24,303 bases of DNA from a virus: positions 1 to 24,303 of IMG/VR virus record IMGVR_UViG_3300023301_000098. One strand, given 5' to 3'. A program made the position numbers and the translations under genes. This document shows, piece after piece, positions 6,920 through 13,158 of this stretch (position 1 is the stretch's first letter; each line of letters begins with the position of its first letter). Under the pieces are notes generated by a model. It did no database searches. It was not told the origin of the DNA and saw nothing but the letters and a program-made list of their open reading frames with translations.

Positions 6920-7112
6920 TGATGCGGATCGCGCAAACGACTATGTTGATTTAACAATGTCTCATTATATAAATCGTGCGCCTAAATTTGACAGACCCTC
7001 ACTCGCGGAATGTCAAGAATGTAGCGAAGACATACCGATTAAACGCCAAGTGATGGGTGGGGTGACTCTTTGTATTGATTGCCAAACGGTTTTTGAGAAA
7101 AGGGGACGGTGA
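6912..7112 (+). CDS. DksA/TraR-like C4 zinc-finger protein
   Basis: This 66-residue protein has a C-terminal four-cysteine finger, CQEC (about 33-36) and CIDC (about 54-57), preceded by PSLAE and followed by ...FEKRGR, as in short phage/plasmid TraR-like DksA-family proteins. Such proteins bind RNA polymerase in the secondary channel and shift promoter choice. The ATG at 6912 is chosen over an in-frame GTG at 6897 because AGGTGAGGAG ends 7 bases before it. It overlaps the end of the DUF3310 gene. Family call is fairly confident; an effect on host transcription is inference. Confidence 0.75.
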   Translation: MADDADRANDYVDLTMSHYINRAPKFDRPSLAECQECSEDIPIKRQVMGGVTLCIDCQTVFEKRGR

Positions 7113-7114
7113 TT

Positions 7115-7285
7115 ATGGAAAGCGAATGTGCAGGATGTGGCTGGATTGGGCCGGCTGTTGATAAGGTGGCAGTATCTATTAATAGACATGGCGTTAAAAC
7201 CTTAGAGCATATGTGTCCAAACGACAACGTTGAAGATGCTGATTTTTGCGGCAGTGTTGAGTTTTATGATGTTGAAGAGGAGTAG
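7115..7285 (+). CDS. Small zinc-ribbon-like protein
   Basis: A 56-residue gene, last in the early operon. The sequence begins MESECAGCGWIGPAVDKV with a CxxC pair (residues 5 and 8), and Cys34 (HMCPND) and Cys45 (DFCGSV) could complete a metal site. The C-terminus is strongly acidic. It starts 2 bases after the stop of the preceding finger protein and has a GGGGACGG ribosome site. It ends about 37 bases before a strong terminator. Such small Cys-rich proteins are common in phage early operons, usually with unknown function. Confidence 0.6.
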   Translation: MESECAGCGWIGPAVDKVAVSINRHGVKTLEHMCPNDNVEDADFCGSVEFYDVEEE

Positions 7286-7322
7286 GTTAAACGGCTAATA
7301 CAACTTATTTATCATAAAATAT

Positions 7323-7357
7323 AAAAGAGCGCCACTCATATCGAATGGCGCTCTTTT
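7323..7357. terminator. Intrinsic terminator ending the early operon
   Basis: A perfect 12-bp stem, AAAAGAGCGCCA (7323-7334) paired with TGGCGCTCTTTT (7346-7357), with an 11-nt loop and a T run on the plus strand. The matching A run upstream makes it able to work in both directions, so it could also end minus-strand transcription coming through rep and the 7367-7666 gene. Confidence 0.88.
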
Positions 7358-7366
7358 TGAGTTACG

Positions 7367-7666
7367 CTATACAAATCTTAAAGTTTCGTATTTGTCAAAA
7401 ATATCCCTAGTGTAACCATGCATTTCAAATTTATGATCCGGTATTTCAGTCCCTACCAGCGATTGAAAAATACGCTCATAGGACCGCAGATTATCGACAC
7501 ACTCACGAAGCACAAAGCCCCATTCCTCCTGCTCTTTATCTGTTTCGTCTGGGCCCCTAGTTTCATAAGATTCAATTAATTGTAGCTCTTTAGATATTGA
7601 GCCATAAGTCATGTCTCTAAGGACTTCGGAATCTTGATAATGCATGTTAGTTAAAGTGATGTTCAT
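7367..7666 (-). CDS. Hypothetical protein co-translated with rep
   Basis: This 99-residue, acidic, helix-rich protein contains LQLIESYETRGPDETDKEQE and a C-terminal DIFDKYETLRFV. The ATG overlaps the TGA of rep (ATGA) with an AAGGA ribosome site inside the end of rep, so it is translated with the initiator. No family recognised. The position suggests a copy-number or replication-accessory role, or an unrelated passenger, but the sequence does not decide. It ends just before the bidirectional terminator. Confidence 0.62.
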   Translation of the reverse strand: MNITLTNMHYQDSEVLRDMTYGSISKELQLIESYETRGPDETDKEQEEWGFVLRECVDNLRSYERIFQSLVGTEIPDHKFEMHGYTRDIFDKYETLRFV

Positions 7667-8634
7667 AATGTTCCTTTGGTTGTGGTGGTGGGTAGCTGGA
7701 AGCCTAATTTCTTAAGATAAGGCAAATAAAAAGCTTGTTTGCTTTCGTCCATTAGCTCAATCTCAATGCGTGACGCAAATTCCTGATAATTTTCGCCTTG
7801 TTTGCCACGGCTTGATAGGTCACTCATGCGTGACAGCTTGGCTGCAAACGTGCCGCGTTGCTTGTCAGTCATCTTCATTGAAGTAATTGCATCAAGGGTG
7901 TCAGAATCCTTATCAACCGCAACAGGGTTTTTAGTTTTTGTCTTAGACTTTTCTGATATCTTAAACTTAAAACCGGTGATCTTACGGCCTTTTTTCACTT
8001 GCTCATAACTGATTTTAAGGTCTGACTTTTCGTTAATTTCATCGACTGCTAATTGTAAGACGCGCTTTTTAAAATCACTCATAACAGTATATTCATCGGC
8101 ATCTAAGCCCATTTGCTGTCTAAAGCACTCCAAATCAAACAATGGGGTATTTTTGGCGGTCTTCCACTGCGTCAGTAATTCGTAAAGCCGGACTGAATAG
8201 CGGCTTTGCAGCATCGCGGTTTGCTCTATCAAGTATTTAGTAAAGAATGTTTCATAGCCATTAATGCGAGTAATTTCATTGACCACGTCATAAGTCAGCA
8301 TAACTTCTATTCCGGCTTCGTCGCCTAAGTACCTGACTCGTTGCACCCAACGCGACTTAACCACCTTATCCTGGTCATCTAAAAACGAGAATCGGCGCTC
8401 AAACAAGTTCTTTTCAGCGGTTAAAATGGCTTCAGTGGCGGTTTGGCGGCTGACATCGAATACCTCAGCATAGCGTGCTGCTGATATAAGTAACGGTTTG
8501 TCAGTCGCTAAGCCGTTGCCCGTTTCTCTTGAATCAACGATTGCCAACTGAATGATGCGGACTTCAGATAATGATAAGTTTTGAATAGCGGTGTTTAAGC
8601 GATTTGACTTGACGACTAAATCTGACTTTTTCAT
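7663..8634 (-). CDS. Rep_3-family plasmid replication initiator
   Basis: This 323-residue protein is of the Rep_3/RepB initiator type. The N-terminus SDLVVKSNRLNTAIQNLSL with 'SEVRIIQLAIV' opens the first winged-helix domain. A signature follows around 'RYAEVFDVSRQTATEAIL' and 'SRWVQRVRYLGDEAGIEV', and then the second winged helix: FFTKYLIEQTAMLQSRYSVR, LYELLTQWK, and 'FKKRVLQLAVDEINEKSDL'. These proteins bind iterons and melt the origin. Tandem iterons lie directly upstream (8713-8800), exactly where they should be. The protein looks intact. This is a plasmid-type replicon inside a phage genome, in addition to the phage primase operon. It heads a two-gene operon. Confidence 0.93.
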   Translation of the reverse strand: MKKSDLVVKSNRLNTAIQNLSLSEVRIIQLAIVDSRETGNGLATDKPLLISAARYAEVFDVSRQTATEAILTAEKNLFERRFSFLDDQDKVVKSRWVQRVRYLGDEAGIEVMLTYDVVNEITRINGYETFFTKYLIEQTAMLQSRYSVRLYELLTQWKTAKNTPLFDLECFRQQMGLDADEYTVMSDFKKRVLQLAVDEINEKSDLKISYEQVKKGRKITGFKFKISEKSKTKTKNPVAVDKDSDTLDAITSMKMTDKQRGTFAAKLSRMSDLSSRGKQGENYQEFASRIEIELMDESKQAFYLPYLKKLGFQLPTTTTKGTL

Positions 8635-8639
8635 TAACT

Positions 8640-8662
8640 TTCTCTGCTTTATTTATAGAGAA
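8640..8662 (-). promoter_or_regulatory. Leader hairpin covering the rep ribosome-binding site
   Basis: A 6-bp inverted repeat, TTCTCT (8640-8645) and AGAGAA (8657-8662), with an 11-nt loop. In the rep mRNA the 3' arm, AGAGAA, is the Shine-Dalgarno of rep (AGAGAAAGTTA then ATG). Pairing would hide the site, so translation of the initiator may be controlled. The stem is short and A/U-rich; this is inference. Confidence 0.35.
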
Positions 8663-8712
8663 ATAATAATAACACGCCCTTATATATATGTATAGTTATT
8701 TGTCCCTATAAA

Positions 8713-8800
8713 GCAGGGAAACGTCCTTATATGAGCAGGGAAACGTCCTTATATGAGCAGGGAAACGTCCTTATATGAGCAGGGAAACGTCCTTATATGG
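8713..8800 (+). repeat. Four tandem 22-bp iterons (plasmid origin)
   Basis: Four head-to-tail copies of a 22-bp unit starting GCAGGGAAACGTCC and ending TTATATGA, at 8713-8734, 8735-8756, 8757-8778 and 8779-8800. They are identical except that the last base of the fourth is G. Degenerate half-copies precede them (GTCCCTATA at 8702 and ACGCCCTTATAT at 8674), nearer the rep gene. 22 bp is two helical turns, so the Rep protein would bind one face. These lie about 80-165 bases upstream of the Rep_3 gene and should serve as origin and autoregulatory/incompatibility sites. Confidence 0.92.
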
Positions 8801-8838
8801 AGATTGTAACCCTTGCTGCCATTGACCTGTAGAAGGCT

Positions 8839-8874
8839 TAAAAGCATTAAAAGCTATAAAAGCTATAAAAGCAT
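8839..8874. repeat. Four tandem 9-bp A/T-rich repeats beside the iterons
   Basis: TAAAAGCAT, TAAAAGCTA, TAAAAGCTA, TAAAAGCAT follow one another with no gap. The outer units are the same and the inner two are the same. The block sits 38 bases beyond the last iteron and is A/T-rich, the usual setting of a DNA-unwinding element in an iteron origin. I found no clear DnaA box nearby. The unwinding role is inference. Confidence 0.65.
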
Positions 8875-8984
8875 AAGAAGGATTAATTTCAACTAAGTTA
8901 ACTAAGGTTTAAAAACAAGGTAGCAGTGAGTAATAAAATCAGTCATTAAATGATTTCTAATAACTCAAAATTTAGACAAATAAA

Positions 8985-9011
8985 AAAGCCCTACCAATAA
9001 GGCAGGGCTTT
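8985..9011 (-). terminator. Terminator of the late (tail-DGR-lysis) operon
   Basis: The stem is AAAGCCCTACC (8985-8995) with GGCAGGGCTTT (9001-9011), one A-C mismatch and a 5-nt loop. On the minus strand it is followed by TTTTTT (from the A run at 8982-8987). It stands between the last lysis gene and the origin, so it would protect the iterons from late transcription. Confidence 0.78.
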
Positions 9012-9060
9012 GATAATTATTCTATACTGTTAACTACAGATACGGCTAAGGTTTATAATT

Positions 9061-9249
9061 ATGCTACTAGATAACACTGACTATAAATTAATATTAGAAG
9101 CCCTTTATCAAATCGCAATCATTGATGATCTAAACATAGTAGATAATGATTTATTAGCGTTGGATGATGATCAGCTTGAAAGTCGACTGTTAAGCTTACG
9201 TCAGAAAATTAGCAGACTTCAAAAACAGGCTGCTAATAGGAATAACTAA
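9061..9249 (+). CDS. Small acidic coiled-coil protein near the origin
   Basis: This 62-residue protein opens MLLDNTDYKLILEALYQIAI, has a very acidic middle (DDLNIVDNDLLALDDDQLES) and a basic helical end (LRQKISRLQKQAANRNN) likely to form a coiled coil. It is the only plus-strand gene in this stretch and runs convergent to the spanin genes. The ribosome site is modest (TAAGG, 9 bases before ATG). TATAAT at 9054-9059 lies too close to the start to serve it as a promoter. It might be a small replication or regulatory protein. No family recognised. Confidence 0.45.
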   Translation: MLLDNTDYKLILEALYQIAIIDDLNIVDNDLLALDDDQLESRLLSLRQKISRLQKQAANRNN

Positions 9250-9288
9250 ATATGTCCTAGATGTGCAGGTTTTAGCTTAGCATCAAAG

Positions 9289-9768
9289 TCATCTTTCAGG
9301 CCAAGCGTCTTGCATCATTCTGATGTCTGCGACGTGTCCGTCAGATACTCTTGCCATTGCTGTAATCTCAGCGATACACTGCTTTGATACGTCTGCGAGG
9401 GCAACGGCGTACTTAGCGTCGGCAGCGGCAGCGGTTTTGGTATAGGCGGCAGTGCTTTTGTCGATTGTGTCTGACAAGCTGTCAACGATAACGCTATTAG
9501 CGGTATAACTATCGGCCATTTTTTGTTGCGCTTGGGTGTTTTCATTAACAGCATTTTGCCACCTTTGGTTGTTTGCGCGTTCAATTTGCCGTGCCTGGGC
9601 TTGGTATTTGGCTTGCTCAGTGATTTGTTGTATCTTATGCTTGGCATTGATACGATCGATGTTGTTACCGCGCTCATAGTAAAGCGCACCTACTGCAACT
9701 ATTACGATTAGCAGTAGACCTATTATTGACTCGCGCCAATGCTTTATTAATAGTGATAGATAGGTCAT
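9289..9768 (-). CDS. Inner-membrane spanin (Rz-like)
   Basis: This 159-residue protein has an N-terminal transmembrane anchor (IIGLLLIVIVAVGALYYERG, about residues 15-34). A long periplasmic helical domain rich in Gln/Ala/Lys follows (KIQQITEQAKYQAQARQIER ...), with a conserved-like Cys near the end (VSKQCIAEITAMA). This is the i-spanin plan: an inner-membrane anchor whose coiled-coil region binds the outer-membrane partner and fuses the membranes at the end of lysis. Rz1 is nested within it in another frame. It follows the muramidase gene (gap 9 bases), the usual order in a lysis cassette. Confidence 0.82.
   Translation of the reverse strand: MTYLSLLIKHWRESIIGLLLIVIVAVGALYYERGNNIDRINAKHKIQQITEQAKYQAQARQIERANNQRWQNAVNENTQAQQKMADSYTANSVIVDSLSDTIDKSTAAYTKTAAAADAKYAVALADVSKQCIAEITAMARVSDGHVADIRMMQDAWPER
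9315..9554 (-). CDS. Outer-membrane spanin lipoprotein (Rz1-like), nested inside Rz
   Basis: This 79-residue lipoprotein lies in a different frame, wholly inside the i-spanin gene. The start at 9554 (MLLMKTPKRNKK) has AAAGGTGG just upstream; a second ATG at 9545 is possible. The signal peptide (WPIVIPLIALSLTAC) ends in the lipobox LTAC, with Cys27 as the lipidated residue. The mature part is proline-rich (ALPPIPKPLPLPTLSTPLP), as expected of Rz1. An alternative start far upstream in the same frame lacks a signal peptide and is rejected. The pair bridges inner and outer membranes, implying a Gram-negative host. Confidence 0.88.
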   Translation of the reverse strand: MLLMKTPKRNKKWPIVIPLIALSLTACQTQSTKALPPIPKPLPLPTLSTPLPSQTYQSSVSLRLQQWQEYLTDTSQTSE

Positions 9769-9777
9769 ATCAACTCC

Positions 9778-10359
9778 TTATGCGTACTTGCGATAAGCCT
9801 GTTTTAGCTTCTCATCATAATTATTCTTTTTATATTTGGGCCCGTTATAACCATAAGCGAATCCTGCCCAGTCAAGCCGCTGTAATTTACCGACTAGGTT
9901 GTTCACTTTTATATAACGCAGCATCGCTGTAAGCTGTTTGCATTCGCTCTCATACATATCATTAATAAACGCTTGCAATGATGAATAGCCAAGCGCTTGC
10001 CAATGATAGCCCATCACTTGGCCGATACCATAGCTTGCTGATTCTAATGCGACATCACGGTTATAGCTGACTGCGATTGCCATCTTTTTGTGCTGCTCAC
10101 TGAAACGACCATACCCACCAGAATAGGGGTTACAGATTCGTGGATGCTGGGCTAAAATGCGTAAGCGCCAGGTGAACCAGTTAATTTTACCAAGGCGCTG
10201 CCAAAATACGTGACGCTCAAATAATATGGCAGGCTCACCAGTGCTGAAAAATCCGCTTGAGCGACACTCAACCTCAATGACTGCTTTTAATGTGGCATAC
10301 GGTACGCCAAGATTGCGTGCTGCGGTCTTAATCTGCTGTTCTTTTAATACCTTGCTCAT
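9778..10359 (-). CDS. Endolysin, N-acetylmuramidase family
   Basis: This 193-residue endolysin resembles the phage N-acetylmuramidase (DUF3380) family. The catalytic-type glutamate region is TLKAVIEVECRSSGFF near the N-terminus. Then come family-like stretches: PAILFERHVFWQRL, NPYSGGYGRFSEQHKKM, ALESASYGIGQVMGYHW, and a C-terminal LDWAGFAYGYNGPKYKKN. It should cut glycan strands after the holin opens the membrane. There is no signal sequence, so it depends on the holin. Start: ATG 10359 with GGAGTAAAGTG upstream; an in-frame extension to 10389 would begin inside a terminator and is rejected. Confidence 0.9.
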   Translation of the reverse strand: MSKVLKEQQIKTAARNLGVPYATLKAVIEVECRSSGFFSTGEPAILFERHVFWQRLGKINWFTWRLRILAQHPRICNPYSGGYGRFSEQHKKMAIAVSYNRDVALESASYGIGQVMGYHWQALGYSSLQAFINDMYESECKQLTAMLRYIKVNNLVGKLQRLDWAGFAYGYNGPKYKKNNYDEKLKQAYRKYA

Positions 10360-10376
10360 CACTTTACTCCAGACGT

Positions 10377-10399
10377 AAAAAAGCCCCATATTTTGGGGC
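10377..10399 (-). terminator. Terminator/attenuator between holin and endolysin
   Basis: GCCCC (10383-10387) pairs with GGGGC (10395-10399) over a 7-nt loop, followed on the minus strand by six T (10382-10377). The stem is short. Since the endolysin has no promoter that I can see nearby, partial readthrough or antitermination would be needed to express it. Confidence 0.55.
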
Positions 10400-10404
10400 G
10401 GTAT

Positions 10405-10788
10405 TTATTTACCTAAGATAGCAGCTAATGCGGCTTTCATCTCTCTTATAATTTCCGATACAGTCTTGTCGGTAAAGGTTAGTTGTAGGCTGCGATAAAC
10501 CATACCTAATACCAACATGCCCAGTGCTGACGATACTAAGAACACAATACCAATGGTCATCACCGGATGGTCTGTCCAGCCGTAGTAATAAATGACTGTC
10601 TCACCAATGGATAAGCCTAGCGTAATAGAGACTGCCAGCTTAACGATAATGCCCCATCCTATCTTGACTGATCCATCAGACTTAATATCACCACTAAAAA
10701 TCAAGGCTATGATAGCGCCAATAACCGCAAACAATATTTTAGGCAAGTAAACTATCAGCTTTAATAGTAATGCCTCTGCGCTTCCCAT
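10405..10788 (-). CDS. Holin-like multi-pass membrane protein
   Basis: This 127-residue protein has three likely transmembrane helices: about residues 10-32 (KLIVYLPKILFAVIGAIIAL...), 43-63 (IGWGIIVKLAVSITLGLSIG) and 76-97 (VMTIGIVFLVSSALGMLVLG). A cytoplasmic helical tail with basic residues follows (TVSEIIREMKAALAAILGK). Size, topology and location directly before an endolysin and spanin pair indicate a phage holin that times lysis. The start at 10788 has a GGAGAGG-type ribosome site (from CCTCTCC). Exact holin family not identified. Confidence 0.78.
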   Translation of the reverse strand: MGSAEALLLKLIVYLPKILFAVIGAIIALIFSGDIKSDGSVKIGWGIIVKLAVSITLGLSIGETVIYYYGWTDHPVMTIGIVFLVSSALGMLVLGMVYRSLQLTFTDKTVSEIIREMKAALAAILGK

Positions 10789-10810
10789 ATCCTCTCCTAA
10801 TTTTTTTGCA

Positions 10811-10835
10811 ATAAAAAACCCCGATTAAGGGGTTT
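10811..10835 (-). terminator. Terminator between the DGR/tail region and the holin
   Basis: AAACCCC (10816-10822) and GGGGTTT (10829-10835) form a perfect 7-bp stem with a 6-nt loop. On the minus strand it is followed by a T run (10818-10813). It separates the gene at 10870 from the lysis cassette, so lysis genes need readthrough or antitermination. Confidence 0.7.
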
Positions 10836-10869
10836 ATAGCTATGCACTTCATTTACTGCGATTAATAAC

Positions 10870-11526
10870 TTAAAGCGCCAGTGCTTGAGACCACATAGCA
10901 TCTAGCTGCTCGTTAGTTAACCCGAGTAGTGCGCTCATGTAAGAGACACTCGTGCTTGTACGCACAAAAGCTGTCGCTTCGGTGTACTCAATTTCAATAC
11001 GAGCTTTTAATGCTGCGTCTTTAATATTTGATATCGCTGTTTCGATAACAGTAAGCAAGTCGTTCTCCATCAGAATGAGTTTGAACTGTCTACGAGTTAG
11101 CGCTCGTAAGTAACCATCGCTATTAAAAGATAATCCTAGCAACGCTTTTTGTTCACGTCCCCAGGCTCGACACTCTTCAACATAGTTTGCATAAATACTA
11201 AATGATTCTGATGACGAGCTGCGTATCTCTTTAAGCTCGTCAGTGATACTGTATTTCTCTGCAATCATGTCGCGAACGCGTTGGTCTATTAGCCAGACGT
11301 GGCTTGAGTGCTCGCTGAGTGATTTACGTAAATCATCAGTCATGACGACTGTTTCTATTGTGTCGATTATTTCGTCGGGCTGATCGGTTGATAGTTGTAT
11401 ATCGTCAGGCAAACTAACATACGTCACCCCATTGATTGTACATAACTCCGTTGATTCCTCTGGAAAATCCAGCTGCTTGGTGATGTTTCTTGTGATAAAT
11501 TTTTGGTAGCTGACGATATAAGGCAT
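10870..11526 (-). CDS. Tail-associated phage protein downstream of the DGR, function unknown
   Basis: This 218-residue protein starts MPYIVSYQKFITRNITKQLD with GGAG 10 bases before the ATG at 11526; an in-frame ATG at 11544 (MRSIQT) is possible. The C-terminal ~75 residues (LTRRQFKLILMENDLLTVIE ... LLGLTNEQLDAMWSQA) follow the common phage tail pattern of an LTRRQ-type helix, an 'IEIEY.EA' helix and a final 'LGLT..QLD.LW'. Proteins with that ending are usually encoded beside tail fibre genes. The start lies about 113 bases inside the RT gene, an unusually long overlap. It might help assemble or cap the variable tail protein, but this is inference from position. Confidence 0.65.
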   Translation of the reverse strand: MPYIVSYQKFITRNITKQLDFPEESTELCTINGVTYVSLPDDIQLSTDQPDEIIDTIETVVMTDDLRKSLSEHSSHVWLIDQRVRDMIAEKYSITDELKEIRSSSSESFSIYANYVEECRAWGREQKALLGLSFNSDGYLRALTRRQFKLILMENDLLTVIETAISNIKDAALKARIEIEYTEATAFVRTSTSVSYMSALLGLTNEQLDAMWSQALAL

Positions 11527-12481
11527 TGTTTGTATGCTCCGCATAAGTTAGTAAGTGTTGAAGCGAATGAGTTTTTGATGCGTGGGCTAAATGGGATATA
11601 AAAGAGTCGAGCTTATTGTTTCTAACGGCGCGCCTTGATTTATATAAGCTATATTTTCTGATAAATCGTTTTGAGCGCCAGGTTCGGTAGCCGCAAAAAT
11701 TAACGCCTCGTTTTGTGTTAGCGATAGTCGAACGTGAAAGAGTTAGTTTTAGCTCTTCATTCACAAATCTCGTTATCTTTTCGCGATAGTCCAGCGCTTC
11801 AGCGCGGGTTAATCCAAATAATAAAAAGTCATCGACATACCGGCAATATCCGGCGCGGGGTTTCAACTTTCTTGTAATGTAGTGATCAACCGAATTCATA
11901 TAAATCAAGGCGTACATTTGCGATAACAGGTTGCCGATTGGTATCCCTGTCGGTTCTGGGTAGTCGGCAAACATCATCATGAGATCAACCAATTTTTTAT
12001 CTTTAACTTTTTTCTCTAATAATATTTTGAGTATTGGCCGGTCGATACTGTAAAAGAACTTTTTGATATCTAATTGCAAGGTGTAGCTATCCGGTCCCGC
12101 TCTTGTTAGTGCTTTTTGTGCATAATCGGCAGCAGCGTGTGTACCCAGTCCGACACGGCAAGCGAACGATTGGTCTATAAATGTCTTTTCAAATATCGGC
12201 ATCATTTTGTTATATATCGCATATTGAACGACGCAGTCTCTAAATGCGGGTGCGTAAATGTCCCTTATTTTGGGCTCATAAACGACAAACTTAAAATAGG
12301 GTCGGGGCTTATATGTGCCCATCTCTAACTCATCTTGTAATGTTTTTAATTCATAACCTAGTTTTCTCTCAAACTGAAAGCATGCGCGTTTGCCGCCCTT
12401 ACTTTTCTTAGCACATAAAAATGCTTCCCATAAGGACTCCTCTGATATGATATCTTCGTATAAATTCCCAACTCTTTTCAT
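11414..12481 (-). CDS. DGR reverse transcriptase
   Basis: This 355-residue RT has all core motifs. LQLDIKKFFYSID (about 135-147) carries the first catalytic Asp138. GIPIGNLLSQMYA (about 179-191) has the SQ ending (S187-Q188) that separates DGR RTs from the QG of group II intron and retron RTs. CRYVDDFLLFG (213-223) carries Asp217-Asp218, and KRGVNFCGYRTW (about 258-269) follows in the thumb-side motif. The N-terminal part (KPRPYFKFVVYEPKIRDIYA) is the usual RT finger region. It should copy the TR RNA with errors opposite adenines, together with Avd. It lies directly after Avd and TR, and its 3' end overlaps the next gene. The sequence appears intact. Confidence 0.96.
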   Translation of the reverse strand: MKRVGNLYEDIISEESLWEAFLCAKKSKGGKRACFQFERKLGYELKTLQDELEMGTYKPRPYFKFVVYEPKIRDIYAPAFRDCVVQYAIYNKMMPIFEKTFIDQSFACRVGLGTHAAADYAQKALTRAGPDSYTLQLDIKKFFYSIDRPILKILLEKKVKDKKLVDLMMMFADYPEPTGIPIGNLLSQMYALIYMNSVDHYITRKLKPRAGYCRYVDDFLLFGLTRAEALDYREKITRFVNEELKLTLSRSTIANTKRGVNFCGYRTWRSKRFIRKYSLYKSRRAVRNNKLDSFISHLAHASKTHSLQHLLTYAEHTNNALYRQLPKIYHKKHHQAAGFSRGINGVMYNQWGDVC

Positions 12482-12493
12482 AACATCCTTAAA

Positions 12494-12536
12494 AAAGAAA
12501 CGCGCTTGACTTTCGATGGTCTACTAGAAAAGCGCG
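12494..12536 (-). promoter_or_regulatory. Hairpin with T run between TR and RT
   Basis: CGCGCTT (12501-12507) pairs with AAGCGCG (12530-12536) over a 22-nt loop; TTTC/GAAA inside may extend it. On the minus strand the hairpin is followed by GTTTCTTTTTT (12500-12490). It sits after the TR and just before the RT start, so it could set the 3' end of the TR RNA or lower RT expression. The function is inference. Confidence 0.55.
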
Positions 12537-12613
12537 CCTAGTCCGATTTCGCTTAAAGCAGGAAAATGTCTCCCTTGGCACCAGACAATATATCATTGCT
12601 TAAGGTGATGCCG

Positions 12614-12730
12614 AGTCCGCCCGGCAGCCAACGTTGTTGTTGCTGTTAGACCGAGAGTTGTTGCAGTTGACAAACCAGACGCCCGCGTTCGAGCTGTTGT
12701 TCCAGTTGCCGCCCAGAATCGGGCACATTT
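12614..12730 (-). repeat. DGR template repeat (TR)
   Basis: About 115 bases lie between avd and RT and are nearly identical to the end of the target gene at an offset of 559 bases. Across 12617-12728 there are nine mismatches (12635, 12637, 12640, 12647, 12688, 12689, 12698, 12701, 12707), each a T on the plus strand here, hence A in the sense strand. No other base type differs (26 of the 112 positions are A). The matching edge at 12616 and 12729 also differs at an A. In the frame of the target it reads with 11 AAC codons, the classic design for diversification. Its RNA should be the template for RT. Confidence 0.96.
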
Positions 12731-12750
12731 TAAGACATCTCCCTTTAGGG

Positions 12751-13134
12751 TTACGCTTTGGTTGATTTTATCCAGCCGCCGATGATTTTACCGATCTCAT
12801 CGATGTTTACGGATATAGAGAGATATCTTTTAGCATTTAGATTTTGTACTGATATCTTCTCAGTTTTTGGATGACCAAAGTATGACAGCTCGAAAGCTAG
12901 CCTGACCTGCATCCTTAGCTGCTCATGCTTGATGTCTAGATTTATAAGGGTAGTTTTCTTGTGATAGCGCTTTTGTGCTTCGACAATGTAATCGTACATC
13001 TCATATGCGGTTGTCCTTATCCTTAATGCCAAGCCATGCTTTTCATGGCCTGGGAAATGATTGAGATAGACGTTTAACAACTTCATGGTTTGTATAAACT
13101 TTCTATCTAGATTTGATTCGCTGTCTACGGCCAA
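12751..13134 (-). CDS. avd: DGR accessory variability determinant (Avd)
   Basis: This 127-residue basic helical protein sits between the target gene and TR, the usual Avd slot. The pattern FIQTMKLLNVYLNHFPGHEK, then 'LALRIRTTAYEMYDYIVEAQ' and 'LRMQVRLAFELSYFG' fits the S23-like four-helix bundle of Avd, which forms a pentameric barrel that binds RT and TR RNA. The chosen start is the rare codon TTG at 13134, because GAGGG lies 7 bases upstream; a downstream ATG (residue 17) would cut the first helix. It begins 24 bases after the target's stop. Confident from context and fold. Confidence 0.9.
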   Translation of the reverse strand: MAVDSESNLDRKFIQTMKLLNVYLNHFPGHEKHGLALRIRTTAYEMYDYIVEAQKRYHKKTTLINLDIKHEQLRMQVRLAFELSYFGHPKTEKISVQNLNAKRYLSISVNIDEIGKIIGGWIKSTKA

Positions 13135-13158
13135 ACTAATACCCTCGCTATCGCTCAG

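Larger units (their letters stand above)
8635..9060. other. Plasmid-type replication origin region (gene-free)
   Basis: These 426 bases hold no long gene. From left: rep leader with a small hairpin, an AT-rich stretch with degenerate half-iterons, four iterons (8713-8800), four 9-bp repeats (8839-8874), an A/T-rich run to about 8985, and a minus-strand terminator (8985-9011) that would stop late transcription before it reaches the origin. I looked for a perfect DnaA box (TTATCCACA) and saw none. Confidence 0.7.

Noticed and set aside
8713-8800. CRISPR-like array of short repeats
   Set aside because: The four 22-bp units are directly adjacent, with no spacers, and lie upstream of a Rep_3 gene, so they are iterons.
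9555-9689. N-terminal extension of the Rz1-like frame
   Set aside because: The 45 extra residues would hide the signal peptide and lipobox. The start at 9554 has a good ribosome site.
11414-12481. Group II intron or retron reverse transcriptase
   Set aside because: No maturase/endonuclease domain or msr/msd-like RNA; the SQ motif, Avd and TR/VR pair identify a DGR.
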